Below are positions 1 through 12,145 of a DNA stretch of 64,000 bases, one piece after another (positions within the stretch are counted from its first letter, which is position 1; each line of letters starts with the position of its first letter). Under the pieces are notes generated by a model. The model ran no database searches. It worked only from the letters and a program-made list of their open reading frames with translations, and was not told where the DNA came from. The translations under genes and the position numbers were made by a program. This stretch comes from Dioscorea cayenensis subsp. rotundata (Eukaryota > Streptophyta > Magnoliopsida > Dioscoreales > Dioscoreaceae): contig NC_052475.1 of the NCBI RefSeq assembly GCF_009730915.1, positions 22,068,285-22,132,284 of the forward strand, in the 5' to 3' direction.

Positions 1-790
1 CCCGCAGCCACACCACCAAACCACCAATCTGTCAGCCGTGCCACCACTAGGTTACCTCTTCCTCCGGCCATCTTCCTCACCGACCACCTACTTCTCCTTA
101 TCCCACCTCTTTAAACCTTCACTAGCCACCTCCATCTCTAGCCACCTCCTTCTCCGGACACCTCTTTCTTCTATCAAATTCAAGATCAACATTTGCAAAA
201 AAAAAAAAAGCAAATTCACCCGTAGCCATGCCATAACCCACGCCGATGACCCACCCACAGCCACGCCAGCACCAGCGCCATCTGCGCCAGCGTCGCCACT
301 GCCAACCTCTTGGCCTACCTGCGACCAGACCCACCCGCTGGCTTCCGGCCCCACGCCCAGTGCTCAGACTCGCGCCCAGAGCCCACTCACTGCCGGCTGC
401 GCCGCTGCATCGATAGCCCAACCAACATTTTTCCTTGAAATTACAGCCATTCCTAAATTCCAGAATTTACCCATTTTACAAACACCTAGAAACAAATGCT
501 CGGGCCCGCACATTATTTGTCTCTTTATTCTCTTTTTAGAACATAAAGAGACAAATATTGGAGCCATATAAACATATATATATATATTATAAAAAAAAAA
601 AATCTGCCACTATTCACAGTTCCTTGTTTACTGTTCTAACGGCACCATTCAGTGTTCTGACGGCTCATTGTTCACTATACACTATTCTGACAGCGCATTG
701 TTCTCTACAATGATATATATATAATTAAAAAAAAAATGGATACTTATGGATTTATTCACAGGGGGGCAGTGCTCTTACTGTCTCTAGCTT
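1..790. repeat. Low-complexity and minisatellite-like DNA
   Basis: The first 450 bases are C-rich and simple (many CCACC/GCC triplets), so open frames exist on both strands; they read as proline/serine/alanine-rich low-complexity peptides and I do not call them genes. From about 610 to 710 a short unit built on GTTCTGACGGC plus CATTGTTC repeats three to four times with changes. It runs into the Copia remnant that follows, so part of it may be untranslated sequence of that element. No domain is recognisable. Confidence 0.4.
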
Positions 791-797
791 TACTTTT

Positions 798-1677
798 GTG
801 CCTCCACCAAAACAAATCGTGACTTGTCACTACTATGGCATACCTGGCCACCTTGCGTGCGACTGTCAAAAGAAGCAGCGTATACTTCCGCGTGTCACTC
901 CTCTTAACACTTCACCAGCTTCACCTGTTCTTCCAACGCCTCTCTCTCCCCATGCACATTTGGTACAGGCTTTTCCTGCTCCACTGACTCCTACGGATCA
1001 GCAGCTTTTGGCAATGTTCTGGCAGTTTCTGCGTCTTGGTCATTTGTGTTCTTCTTGAATGCCATCCCTTGTTCGTCTTGGCGCCTTAAGAGTTGTCTCT
1101 CCTCCTTTTGATGAAGTATGTTTTGGCTGTAAGCTTAGTAAGCAACTACATCGTCTTTATCCTTTGAGTATATCTTAGACTGTTGCTCCCTTTAAGTTTA
1201 TTCATTCTGACGTTTGGGATCCCGCTTCTTTCATATCTAAAGGCGGTAATCGCCATAGTTTTCAATATCGTAGGATACAAGATATATATCGCACGATACG
1301 TATCTAAAAAACAAGATTTCGATACTATCGATGAGTATATCAGTATAATTTAAATTATCGTGATTTATCGTGTGTATTTATCAAAATATAGTGTATCGGA
1401 TGAAGCGACGATATATCGGTATCGCATGATCCTCCTTGAGTTTGAGGAGAGGTGTTAGATGTATGTATGTATGCATGTATATGTACATCGGTAGTACAAA
1501 GGTACAATTGGGGTATACTTGTATTGTTAGTTCCTATATGTAGACCTAAATGTCATTCATGAAGATTGTTCTAGGCATATGGACTTGTTCCACTCTCTCC
1601 AATCTAAGTTCTTCCAACATTAACAAACCCATAACCCCAAACATACAAAGCTAACCTAGGATTTATTACATCCAACA
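798..1677 (+). mobile_element. Collapsed Ty1/Copia remnant with a 3' LTR
   Basis: Three Copia landmarks lie in the right order but with the middle missing. At 825-870 there is a gag zinc-knuckle-like stretch reading C-H-Y-Y-G-I-P-G-H, in which the second cysteine has become tyrosine. At 1115-1240, with one stop codon, comes the GAG-pre-integrase and integrase start (CFGCKLSKQ, then HSDVWDPA). At 1440-1452 a polypurine tract (GAGGAGAGG) is followed by a 225-bp LTR at 1453-1677, which opens TGTTAGATGT and closes ACATCCAACA. Nearly all of pol is gone. In its place (about 1250-1435) is a TATCG/CGATA-rich stretch that looks like a separate repeat. Confidence 0.7.
1453..1677 (+). repeat. 3' LTR of the Copia remnant
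   Basis: It starts TGTTAGATGT just after a purine tract and ends ACATCCAACA; these ends are inverted matches at 9 of 10 positions, as expected for LTR termini (TG...CA). It contains a short ATGT microsatellite near the start. No matching 5' LTR lies in the window. Confidence 0.6.
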
Positions 1678-3087
1678 AATATTATATGAACTCGATTCAA
1701 CCCAAAAGCTTAAATAGATAAGATGAGAGACCCAATCTTATATATTGAAACCCATATTTATCAAATTAACATAATGATCCTTTGCAACTAGACATGTTGC
1801 AACCAAACAAATTAACCAAGCTTGGATACCATATTATATAAACCAAGTTAACAAGCGTATATTGTCTATACTAAATTCAATATAAGAGCTTAAAATGTTA
1901 GAATGAGAGATCCAAGCTTGTATATTTATCCATATTTACAAAATTAACTGATGTGGAACTATCAGTTGCTTTAATAAGATTTACATGAGGCACTAACATT
2001 GGCATGGAAATGAAACATAATAAATCACCATCCTTTTTTTGTTTGTTAGCTTTCAATAGAATTTCTATTTAGAATATCATAGTGATCATCTCTCCATCAT
2101 AACCTCAACCGTGGGTATTCACTTTGAATAATTAGTAGGTTATGGACGTGGATTTCAATTATATTGCATTGTGATAGTAAACTCCAGAGCCAACAAAAAA
2201 TGAGAACATATAAATGTGATGGTGGCTATTGTACCCAAAGAAAGCAATGTTGGCTTCATCACAAACAAATACTTTAATTTTCTAATTATTACTATCCTCT
2301 CGCTTTCAACTTGTTTCATGCTATTGTATGAAAACCCTATAGCATTATGTCTTATCCATGTGTATATCCACCAAATGATTTTTTTTTTTTGTTTTTTTTT
2401 TGTGATAAATTTCTTTGTCAGCACTAGATAATGCTTTCTCAATCACCTCCACCACAACTTTCAGAATAAAAAGACAAATCCATCTTCCAAACGTCTTAAT
2501 ATTACGTTTACTCAAATTTTGGTAATCAGGAAACTAAGGTTCAAGCAATTGCTTCTTGACATTCAAATATTCCCTCTGCTACATGGGACTAACTGTTTGA
2601 TTTACAGAAGAACCTAATTAATACATATGTAAAGAAAGAACCAGATCGTAGAAAAAGAAAGCAACAGTAAGTATGTAGAATTATGAGGAGTAAGGCTCTT
2701 TTAGCATAAATGAAATATTAAACAGCCCAACCATCATATTGAAACTGTTCATTTATCTTCTTTTCATAAAATTTGAAAAACCATTCATGACACATCCTTT
2801 CATACTAGTGTCTTTAGTGACTTTAAAGAGTAACTTATCATAATTTGTGATATTTATGATATAGAATGGAACCAACATAGATTTCCTGCCAGTTATATCT
2901 TTTATAGGCGCACCATTCTCCATAGTCCATATTTCTTAAAGAGTGAGGAGATTTTGTTTAAAGTTCATGAAGACAAGTATCATCATAAAGCAATTAATGC
3001 ACCTGAACAAGAATGAGATCCAATAAGAATAGTTGGAAAGACAAAAATCTAAGAACATAGCACCATAAAATGGCTAAAGAAGTATAC
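1678..3087. other. Repeat-bearing AT-rich DNA, no exon seen
   Basis: A stretch of about 65 bases at 1704-1770 recurs with changes at 1884-1947 (shared GCTTAAA, ATGAGAGA and AAATTAAC blocks), perhaps pieces of an old LTR. The rest is AT-rich with no recognisable coding. As the branching-enzyme gene reads leftward past 3088 with a good splice donor, this stretch is most simply its fourth intron, invaded by the Copia remnant. Confidence 0.45.
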
Positions 3088-6000
3088 CTGGAAGAACGTA
3101 CGGGGCCCAAGCAGGCACTCGTTCCAAGGCCCCATCAGGAGTGTTAAAATATACTCTGTACCTGCTTCCATGAGAAATTGCAGGTATATACTTCTTCAAC
3201 CACGCCTTTCGACCTTTCCGCATTTCTATCCAGTACGCGAGTGGAGGTTTTTTTGATCGGAACCTTTCACGTGATACAGGATCACTGACCACATTGAAGA
3301 TATCATATTCCTTTCCATTGTCAATAACATCAAAACAAGGTTTAGTAGGGTCACTTTTATTGGTTTCTTTCCATTGTTTGTATCGTGTTTCAGCATCAAG
3401 AATTTCACCTAATTCTTCCTCTGTCTGTGGACCATTTGGACCAAACATCTGCTCATATAACTTTGAGACCATTTCCAAAGTAGACTTCCGAGTACGAACC
3501 TCTCCAGGTTCCCAATATTCATCATTTGCTCTTTTTAGTAATTCTTCAGCGCTTATACCACTATCTCCTTTATCATAATCATCTACATAATTGTACTCTT
3601 GGAAATAATACTTTTCTGCTTCTTCCCCATCACGAAGCTTATCTTCAAGAATAATAAACCAATAGCCAAAATCATCATGTCCAAAGTGTCCATCCCTTGC
3701 ACTGTTTTCTGTTGGTGACCAACCATTGAAATCTCCAACAAGTGAACAATATCGAGCACCTGTCATGCAAACATATTTGTAAAATGTTAATTAATCAAAT
3801 AAAATAATGCAAAGTGTGAACTATTAGTTCTGAGCTGCATTTTCTAAACAATAATAAACCAACAACTAAAGTGATTAATAGAAATGATCACGTGATTTCT
3901 AACCATATAGTAAAAGAGATCATGCATCACAATAGTATTCAAAGTAACTATTCAAGCTAACGCAGAAATAATGCAGCTGGTAATGTATGAGACAATATTA
4001 CCATCAAAACTTTTTTGAGTATACCTTCCAATATATGATAAAGCTATAAAAATGATTTTTTTTTTTTTTAATGATGATGGCACTAGATCGTTTTTTGAAA
4101 AAGGAGACAAAGAAGCGGTTGGAGGATGCCACTGTATACTGTTAACCACATTTCCATTTGTTTAATGACACCTTAGAAACACATCCCCATTAATGTCCCA
4201 AAGCATTGTACATTCATTAAAGTGGAAAAATGTTATAAACTTACCCGAATAAGCTAAAAAAGGAAAAGATAAGTACCTACTGCATAAGTAATGGTATAAG
4301 TGATATCCAAACAAAAGGAAGAAAGTTGATGCATTATATTAGTTCCCAACCTCATCACCAGAATGGGCAAGCACCTGAAATTCTGGTAGAAGATTAGAGC
4401 ACTTTCATTAAGTTATATGAATGGAGAACTGCTACCAAAGATTTTCTGTGCACTTTTAACCAAAATCAAAGGTCACAGGACCATATTGTTATAATTGGTC
4501 AAATTATTGTGAGTGTTTGACATGTATAAACAACTCATACATTTTATTTTCCTTTACCTAAAATCATGCTGATGGTGATATAAAGGATCTTAAGAATCAG
4601 AAGTCCAACAAAACATAATGTGAGGAGGCATCGAACAACAAAATGCAACATCAAGCAACAATCTGCTGATGATATTAAGCAGGCCTTAAATAGCATTGGT
4701 TGTTTAACCAGTAGCTAGCAGTGTGACACAGAATAGATCCATGCAAAATTTGGCAAACAATAAGGACGGTACTTGTCTCAAAAATAAAAAATAAATAAAT
4801 AAAGAGAACACATATAGATTTCAATTGGATTTTCAAAAGTTTTAAACCAAATTGAATTCATCTATAGAGAAAAGTAGGGGAAAAACTCATTGGTATGTCT
4901 GAAATGAACTCTATCTGATAGCACCCTACATGATCCAACCCAATAACGAATAATAATTAACCAGAAATATTCTAATTGATGGAATTAATCTTACCAAAAC
5001 CACAGTCAAGAATAAACATTGTTTGTTCCATAGCCTTAGTTCATACTTGATCATATTAAAATAAATAAATAAATAAAAAATAGCAATTCGCAGTTATCGA
5101 ATAGATGATGTCAATCTAACCAAATCCTCAGTCAAGTGATAAAAATGGTAAATCTTTTTTAATATGATCTCATCTTTTTTTACTTCACAGCAGCTCACAT
5201 TCAACCAAAACATAAATAAATAATAGTTTATATTTATAACTTGAATTGCTTAGAACATAACCTTAAAATCAATATCCAGCTAATTGGTCATCCAAAATAA
5301 CTCAACAAAATGACAGCTTGACAAAGCAGTAAAGTTGGAATGGCAATCATGAATGGATGGATCTGTACACAAAATGCATGCAGGATGTAAAACCTAACTG
5401 ATGTTATAGTTCTCGCCTGCAAACCAAATGCACAGATTTGGGTATAATCCTGAGGTAGAGTTCAGTTGAAAAAATGGCAATCAAAATCATGAACCGGTTA
5501 GGTTCAGGAAAAAAAACAGCTGATATAACACCAACTGACAGCATAGTGAACTGGTCAATAGTTGTCAGGTATACAGGATGGTTATACAAGGCAGAGTAAA
5601 TTGATTCATCTCAGGAAACCCATCATTGGGAAGTCATTAAGATGAAAACAAAAAAAAAACAAAAAACCATTTCTAGAATCCAAGTTGAATTTACTCTAAC
5701 AAGAATTATTTTTCAGGATACTGTGATTACTCAATTAAACAGCTAATACAAGTGAGAAATTATAAAAAAAAAAAAAGTGTTTCAGCAGTCACAATGATGC
5801 TAGCTTACTAAAAGTACAGCATGAAATTATTAACATGAAAAACATAATAAAGCAACAAGAAAGAAAATGACAAAGGATTATGCCCTGGCATGAATTAGTC
5901 TTCATGAATCAAAAGTTTGTATTTACTTCAAGCACAGAAAATAATGCAGACAACTGAAAAGTGTTAAATAGGAGTGCAAGAGATGGCAGCGAGTACCTGG

Positions 6001-6660
6001 TGCCCACTCCATGAAATCCACCCTGTGCTGCCTGTGGCGATGCATACCCAATATATCAGACCTGACAATAAGTCCAGTACAAATTCAAGCCAAAATTAAA
6101 TAAGCAAGAACAAAAAAAATTAGCTGTACTCCAGTGATTATAAAGAGGTCAATGATGAAAGAAAGCAAACCCTGAAGATGCGACTGAGATGTCAAGAAAC
6201 CGAGAAAACAGCTCAACCTTGCGGTCCTTCAATGCCTTATGCCTGAACTTCAAAAACAAACATTAAGAAACCTCAGGAAAAGATAAATTATCAGCTAGAG
6301 TTGATGAAAAGAAATCAAGGAAATCAAGTGAAAAATCAATTTGCAATACCGATCACGGAGGAATTGGGCGAAGGCACGGTCAGAGATGCCATACTTGGAG
6401 AGAAACCCAACAGGGTCGACATCAGTCTCCGATTTCCTTCCCGGCGACTGGCTTGGCTTCTGCTTAGATTTCGGCGGTTGCTCCTGGGCCGAGAAGTCGC
6501 ACCGGACATTGCGTCTATGGGAAACCAACGTTCTCCCTCTGCCGCCACGGCTGCCGTGAACCTTGATTTTGAAATCGGGCATGCATTTGAGGAGCGAAAT
6601 GCGATCGCCGTCCTGCTGAGGAGGAAGAAAACAGCGAAAGAAGACGGAAGAGACTGCCAT
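3088..6660 (-). CDS. EMB2729: Branching-enzyme-like protein, EMB2729/BE1 type (5' exons only)
   Basis: Resembles the plastid 1,4-alpha-glucan branching enzyme-like family of Arabidopsis EMB2729/BE1 (GH13), a divergent, embryo-essential branch whose own catalytic activity is less certain than that of classical starch branching enzymes. Coding exons, minus strand: 6350-6660, 6171-6242, 5997-6061, 3088-3759. All junctions are GT/AG and frames join (373 codons plus one base). Exon 1 starts at ATG 6660 with a basic, serine-rich leader that looks like a plastid transit peptide. Exons 3-4 carry the CBM48 glycogen-binding fold (GARYCSLVGDFNGW, then DDFGYWFIIL), followed by an acidic linker and a conserved block ending WAPYVLPG. 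The GH13 barrel is not in the window; the donor after 3088 sends the gene off the left edge. Intron 3 is 2.2 kb. A (GA)n tract lies about 100 bp upstream of the ATG. Confidence 0.87.
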
Positions 6661-7327
6661 TGATCGCAGTGATCGAGCCGGAGTGAGGGTTTCGCCTTGG
6701 AGCTGTGGTTTTGGGGATCTTGGGGAGGACGAGAAGCGTGGGAGAGGTGCGAGTGAGTGAGGAGAGAGAGAGAGAGAGAGAGAGAGCTTGTTTCTTGGTG
6801 CCTCCCGCGCTTGAGGGCTTGCGGTGAGACGACGCTACATTTGTAGTTGTTGATAAGCCTGCTGCCGCCCTAGAGATTTGAACGTTGTCGATAGCATCCG
6901 GAAAGCACGTGCGTCCCGGCAAAGGTCGGTGTTTGGGTCTATGTGCCTGAACGGGTTTGAATTTTGAAATGTTTTGATTTGTCATGATATTTTAGATTTA
7001 TTTTTAAAAAAAATAATAATTAGTAATACAATAATTGGACTTTTTAATTAATTAAATATGTTTATATGATAGTTAAAGTTTTATTATGAAAGAATATTTG
7101 CAGTGTGACAAATTTTTTTTTTCTCAAGACCAAAGTACCTCTCAATCAATCAAGAAGTTTCTGATCGGTTTGATATTTCAAAATTGCATGATATAACTTG
7201 GATAACCTCATAATTTAAGTATAATATTAGAAATATAATTATCATGCTAATTGCACAAATTAATTTTTTTTTATATAAATAAAATGAGTTTTGATACTTT
7301 CTTTGGCCACACGCTAAGCTTGCTCTC
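6661..7327. other. Upstream region of the branching-enzyme gene
   Basis: Contains the presumed 5' leader and promoter of the leftward gene. GC content drops sharply near 6960. A (GA)n microsatellite lies at 6761-6786. Beyond 6960 the DNA is AT-rich up to the LINE that begins near 7328, and may include that LINE's 5' untranslated region. No gene is seen. Confidence 0.5.
6761..6786. repeat. (GA)n microsatellite near a gene 5' end
   Basis: A run of about 13 GA units. On the minus strand it reads as a CT tract roughly 100 bp upstream of the branching-enzyme ATG, a common setting for pyrimidine-rich plant 5' leaders and core promoters. Confidence 0.8.
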
Positions 7328-7567
7328 ATGGCGAGGGGAAGGGATCAAGGAGGTCAAAAGCTTGCAATTTAGGGTGATTTCGCAGTGGCTGGTAGTGCTT
7401 GTTCAAGGAAAGGGGATGGGGATCGTTCTGATGATGTTGATGATGGAGTCAATGAGTTGTTGATGATGGAAATGCCGATTGCGGAGGAAGAGCAAACCCT
7501 AGATATGATGCCATTTATGGAGAATTTGAAGGGGATTTCTACTGGTATGAATACCAATAAGAATTTA

Positions 7568-8246
7568 GGGTCTGTTTGGATAGGCCAGAATTATGGCATA
7601 ATCTGTATAATATGCCGTAATTTAATATTTTCTGAGAATTATGCCATATTGGTTGTTTGGGTACTTATTTTAGAGTATAAAATTATGGCATAATATAGGC
7701 ATTATGGCATAAAAATATATTCCACTCTTAGTGGAATATTTTTTTATTGTAAAAAGTCTCTCTCTTTTGATCCAGCAGCCAGCAACCAGCCACCAGTCCA
7801 CCGGTGGCTCGGCTATCCTCCGACGACTGGCCACCGGTCCGGCCGGCGGTCTAACCGGCCTCCGGCGATCAGTCATCGGTCCACCAACGGTCCGATCATC
7901 GGTCCACCGCCCTCCGGTGACACACCGACGATCCACCGGTGGTCCGGCAAGCTTCCGGCAACTGGTCATCGGTCCACCGGCCTCCGGTGACACACCAGTG
8001 ATCCACTGGTGGTCCACCCGGGTGGCCTCCGGCGATCCACCAGTGCTTCGGCCGACTTCCGACATTGGCCACATGTCCACCGGTGGTCTAGTTGCCGACC
8101 GGTCCATCTTCATAATTTTTTTAATTTTAGTAACCAAACAATCATTCTGTATTAATAAAATATGCTATAATTTCTGTAATAATCACTTACACTTCCTATA
8201 TAATAAAATTATGTCATATTTTTTTATTTTGCAGCCAAACAGGCCC
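7568..8246. mobile_element. PIF/Harbinger-type MITE, GC-rich interior
   Basis: The left end opens GGGTCTGTTTGG and the right end closes CCAAACAGGCCC, inverted matches at 11 of 12 positions. Both ends are flanked by TTA (7565-7567 and 8247-8249), the 3-bp target duplication typical of PIF/Harbinger elements. Subterminal regions carry repeated palindromes built on ATTATGGCATAAT. The middle (about 7780-8110) is strikingly GC-rich in an AT-rich setting and contains tandem units of about 70 bp. It is inserted in the ORF1 of the LINE, so it arrived later. There is no transposase, so it would depend on a helper element. Long open frames on both strands of the interior are a by-product of its composition. 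Confidence 0.8.
7897..8036. repeat. 70-bp GC-rich tandem repeat inside the MITE
   Basis: Two units, 7897-7966 and 7967-8036, agree closely over their first 50 bases (both open CATCGGTCCACCG and share CTCCGGTGACACACC). A weaker unit precedes at about 7827-7896. The repeated core is CCACCGGTGG-like and partly self-complementary. Confidence 0.75.
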
Positions 8247-8386
8247 TTAGACATGAATTTATATGCAATCTGCTTGAAGGGATGGGATTGATGAGGGGAA
8301 GGAGAAACATAATCAAGGTCAAGAAATGAAACCTGGGTATCTTTGTTTTGCAGAAATCAAATAAAGGAGAAAGGTAGTAAACTGAA

Positions 8387-8456
8387 TCACATCTCTCCAT
8401 CTGTGATGAATAGTCAAAGAATTGTTACATCTGTGATGAATAGTCAAGAATTGTTA
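8387..8456. repeat. Short tandem duplication (about 33 bp)
   Basis: The phrase CATCTGTGATGAATAGTCAA followed by GAATTGTTA occurs twice back to back, with one base difference in the A run. It lies in the LINE just upstream of the DUF4283 block and does not look coding. Confidence 0.7.
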
Positions 8457-8473
8457 AATTCCATTCAGATGAG

Positions 8474-9065
8474 GTGATGAATGAGGAAAAACAATGGAAG
8501 AATACTCTAGTTGCTTGTGTGTATGGGATGCAACCAAGACTAGAGAGATTCACTATTTTCCTAAAAGCTAGATGGAGAAAATATGGAGTGATGAATGTCT
8601 CTAGAGTAAATGATGATCTGTTTTTAATCAAATTCTCTGGAGAGGATGGATGTGATAAAGTAATGCGTGATGGACTTTTTCACCTTTGATAATCACCAAT
8701 AGTGTTGAAGAAATGGCATCCAAGAATGAAGTTAGACAATACTGTTCGTGCTCTCCCCATTTGGATTCAGCTCCCTAGTCTACCTTGGGAATTTTGGACA
8801 GTTAACATGCTCAATAGGATTGGAAGCATTTATGGAAAACCTTTATATTGTGACAAATGTATTTTATTGAAATTGAAACTAGGGTATGCCAGAATGCTTG
8901 TGGAGATTGACTCATCTGGAGAATTTCCAGAAATGATAGTTCTGGTTGATGAAAAAGGAAATGTTATTCAACAAAAAGTTATATAAAAATGGAAGCCTTC
9001 TATTTGTACTGGTTATAGGAAGTTTGGGTATCTGGAACAAGATTGCAAGGAAGGGAAAATTGAAA
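8474..9065 (+). pseudogene. LINE ORF1 (gag-like, DUF4283) remnant
   Basis: Reads EEKQWKNTLVACVYGMQPRL, then FLKARWRKYGVMNV, and after a stop near 8687 continues LPIWIQLPSLPWEFWTVNML, the usual DUF4283 pattern of plant LINE ORF1. A zinc-knuckle-like piece (SICTGYRKFGYLEQDCKEGK, one cysteine lost) follows at 8998-9057 after another stop. The ORF1 N-terminus lies at 7328-7567, left of the MITE. Not functional. Confidence 0.75.
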
Positions 9066-9502
9066 AAATGGTGTGGAAAATGAAAAGCAGGCCAGAGCAT
9101 GCAAATATACAACATATAGCAAAGGAGGAAAATGTAGGGTCAAGAAGTGTGGAAAACAATACAATACATGGCACAAAAGGAGATAAATGGAAGGAAATAG
9201 TTAAAAGAAATGCAGTTTGCTAAGAAATTGAGCCATGTATAGATATGCAGAATGATATATTGCAGCTACTAGAGAAAATTATTGGCAACAGACTTTTTGA
9301 TGGTGTACAGATTGGGAAGAAGGGTGGAAAACCCTCCATGCAGTGGAAAGGTAATTTGTCGTACTAGTGACAGAAATAACTTTGGTATTTTAGATATGGA
9401 TGCATGAAAGAGTGAAAGGCCTTTGTAGATTGCTGGACAAGGTTTTGAAGAGGGTAGGAAAAGCATGAATGCTAGCCTACAAAAAAGCATGTCAAGTGAT
9501 TA

Positions 9503-12145
9503 TGTCATTGAATATTAGAGGACTTAATAGTCCTCTAAAGCAATAAGAAATTAGAAGTTTGCTTGCAAGCTACATGATAGTAGTTATGGGAATGGTGGAA
9601 ACTAGAGTAAGAGAGGAGAATTTGAAAGGGCTGTATGGGAGAAATTGAAATTAAATTAATGGAGTATGAAACATAATTACATGCATAGTGAGCTTGGGGG
9701 AAATTTGGATTTTATTTGATACTCGTCATGTTATAGTAGATATTTTGGAAATGAGTATGCAATTCATTCATTGTAAAGTTATATTGGCAATGAGGTGTTT
9801 TATTGGACATGTGTGTATGGATCATATAATCTTGAAAAAATAAGGGAGTTATGGAGGGATTTAACAAGAATTGAAATAAGCTTAAATGAACCATGGCTCT
9901 TGCAAGGAGATTTCAATGCAGTTTGTAGTAATGCTGACAAAATTGGAGGGAATCCTGTGAATGAGGAGGCTGCAAATGATTTCCAAAATTGGAACTTCTT
10001 CCTAGATCTAATCGAAGTGCAATATAATGGTTCTAAGTTTACATGGACTAATTTCCAAGAGGGTGAAAGGAGGATCTTTAGGAAACCGGATTGGTGTTTT
10101 GCAAATCAGAGTTGGTATAAGAACAGGCAAGATCCAGTGTGTTATGTACTCAATTGCAATGTGTTTGATTATTGTGGTATTTTAGTTGACATTAAACAAT
10201 CAACAAGAATGGTTAATGCTCCATTTAGATTTTTTAATATGTGATGATCACCCAAATTTCTTTAAGATAGTAGAGAGAATTTGGAGCATGCCAATAGAAG
10301 AGAACAACATGTACAAGCTATATTAGAGGTTGAAATGGCTCAGGGTTGAATTTAGAGCTCTTAACAAGAGAAATTTTGATGAGATATCATACAGAGTATC
10401 AAAATGCATAGATGATTTAGTAGAGATACAGAGGAAATTACAGAAAAACCCATTTAATAAAGGAGTTCAATAGGAGGAGAAGAATAAAAGGGTGCAGCTA
10501 ATGCAACTAATTAATTGGGAGGAAAGTTTCTTGAAACAGAAGTCAAGGTGTCATTGGGTCAAAACAGGTGATCAAAATACAAAATTTTTCTTTAGAACTT
10601 TGCAACAAAGGAATGCTAGGAACATCATTAAACAGCTAAAGCTTTCAAATGAAGATTTGTGCACAGATCACGAGATTATAAAAGAGACCATACTAACACA
10701 TTATATGAATCTTCTGGGTACTGAAAAGGCTAGGAGGAATTGTTTTGATAGCACAGTATTCCAGAGTATGCTTATTACTACAGAGGTTAGAAAAATATTA
10801 TGCAAAAGGGTGACTATTGAAGAAATAAAAGAAGCATTATGGAGCATCAAAGTTGATAAAAGCCTTGGACCATATGGGTTTAATAGTTTTTTCTTCAAAA
10901 AAGTGTGAAACATTGTTGGAAAAGATTTCTGTCTAGTTGTTATGGAGTTTTTTTTCCATTGGTATGATGTTAAAACAAGCAAACTCTACAATGATCACCT
11001 TAATTCCCAAAGTTGCAATGCCTGAATCAGTGATAGATTTCAGACCTATATCATGTTGTAATGTGATATACAAGACTATATCAAAAATCTTAGCTAGCAG
11101 ATTGGGGATCACTCTGACAGAAATTATACATCTCAACCAGTCAGCTTTTATTCTGGGAAGGGCAATTTCAGACAACATCATGTTAGCACATGAATTCTCA
11201 AGGGTTACCACAGAAGTAAGCTAAATTGCTATGCTATGAAGATTGATTTGCAAAAATCCTATGATTCAATTTCATGGGACTTTATAGAAGAGGTGCCATT
11301 GCTTTTAGATTCCCAACTCAATTCATTAAATTTGTCATGGTTTCTATTAGAACATGTATGTTTTTAGTTATGGAAAAATGGAAGGTTTCTTTCCTAGTAA
11401 AGCTGGATTGAGGCAATGTGACCCTATTTCACCATTACTATTTGTTCTATGCATGGAATATCTAACTAGAGTACTTCTCAGGTTGACAGGGAATGGCTTT
11501 AAATTTCATAGAGAATGTGAGGAGATGTAATTAACCCATTTGTGCTTTGCAGATGACCTATTTATATATGCAAATGGAGATATTAGATCTATAGAGCTTA
11601 TTAACAGGGCCTTAGACCACTTCAAAGGAGTTTCAGGGTTGAAGACAAATCTACAGAAGAGTGAAATTTATTTCTTTTGTGTGGAGCAAAATGTGAAGAG
11701 TAGAATCATGAAGATTATGGGATTTAAAGAAGGAACATTACCAGTCAGGTACCTTGCCTTGCCTTTAATTTCATCTAGAATGAAAAAGGAATATTGCCAG
11801 GAGCATATCTCAAAAATCACATCAAGAATTCAAAGTTGGAATGTTAAAACCGTGCCTTATGGTGGTAGATTGCAAGTGGTGATTTCAGTGTTATCAAGTA
11901 TGCAGGTTTATTGGTGCATAGTTTTTGTACTACCAAAAGCTGTGATTAATGAAGTGGAGAAGCTATGTAGGAACTTCTTGTGGCATGGCAATGATGGGGT
12001 GAGGAGAGGTGGTTTATTGGCATGGAAAAAAGTATGTCAACAAAAAGAAATGTGTGGCCAAGGTGCAAAACCATTTATGTTATGGAATCAAGCAATGCAA
12101 ATGAAACACACATGGGAATTAATTCAAGGAAAGAAGACTCTATAG
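9503..12145 (+). pseudogene. LINE ORF2 remnant: endonuclease and reverse transcriptase
   Basis: The endonuclease opens at about 9503 (MSLNIRGLNSPLKQ) and continues at 9795-10244 with WLLQGDFNAVCSNADKIGG and GSKFTWTNF. The RT begins near 10492 (WEESFLKQKSRCHWVKTGDQ), with the STMITLIPK...DFRPISCCNV block at 10985-11060, KIDLQKSYDSISWDF near 11240, GLRQCDPISPLLFVLCMEYL near 11400 and the catalytic CFADDLFIY near 11541-11570. The catalytic aspartates survive, but stops and frameshifts separate the pieces. Fragments resembling zf-RVT continue to about 12960. Confidence 0.82.

Noticed and set aside
38..571. A 177-codon proline/serine-rich open frame
   Set aside because: The region is C-rich low complexity, with open frames on both strands and no domain; composition alone explains it.
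7670..8291. Overlapping long open frames on both strands around 7670-8291
   Set aside because: They arise from the GC-rich tandem core of the MITE and run through its ends; no domain or codon pattern supports a protein.
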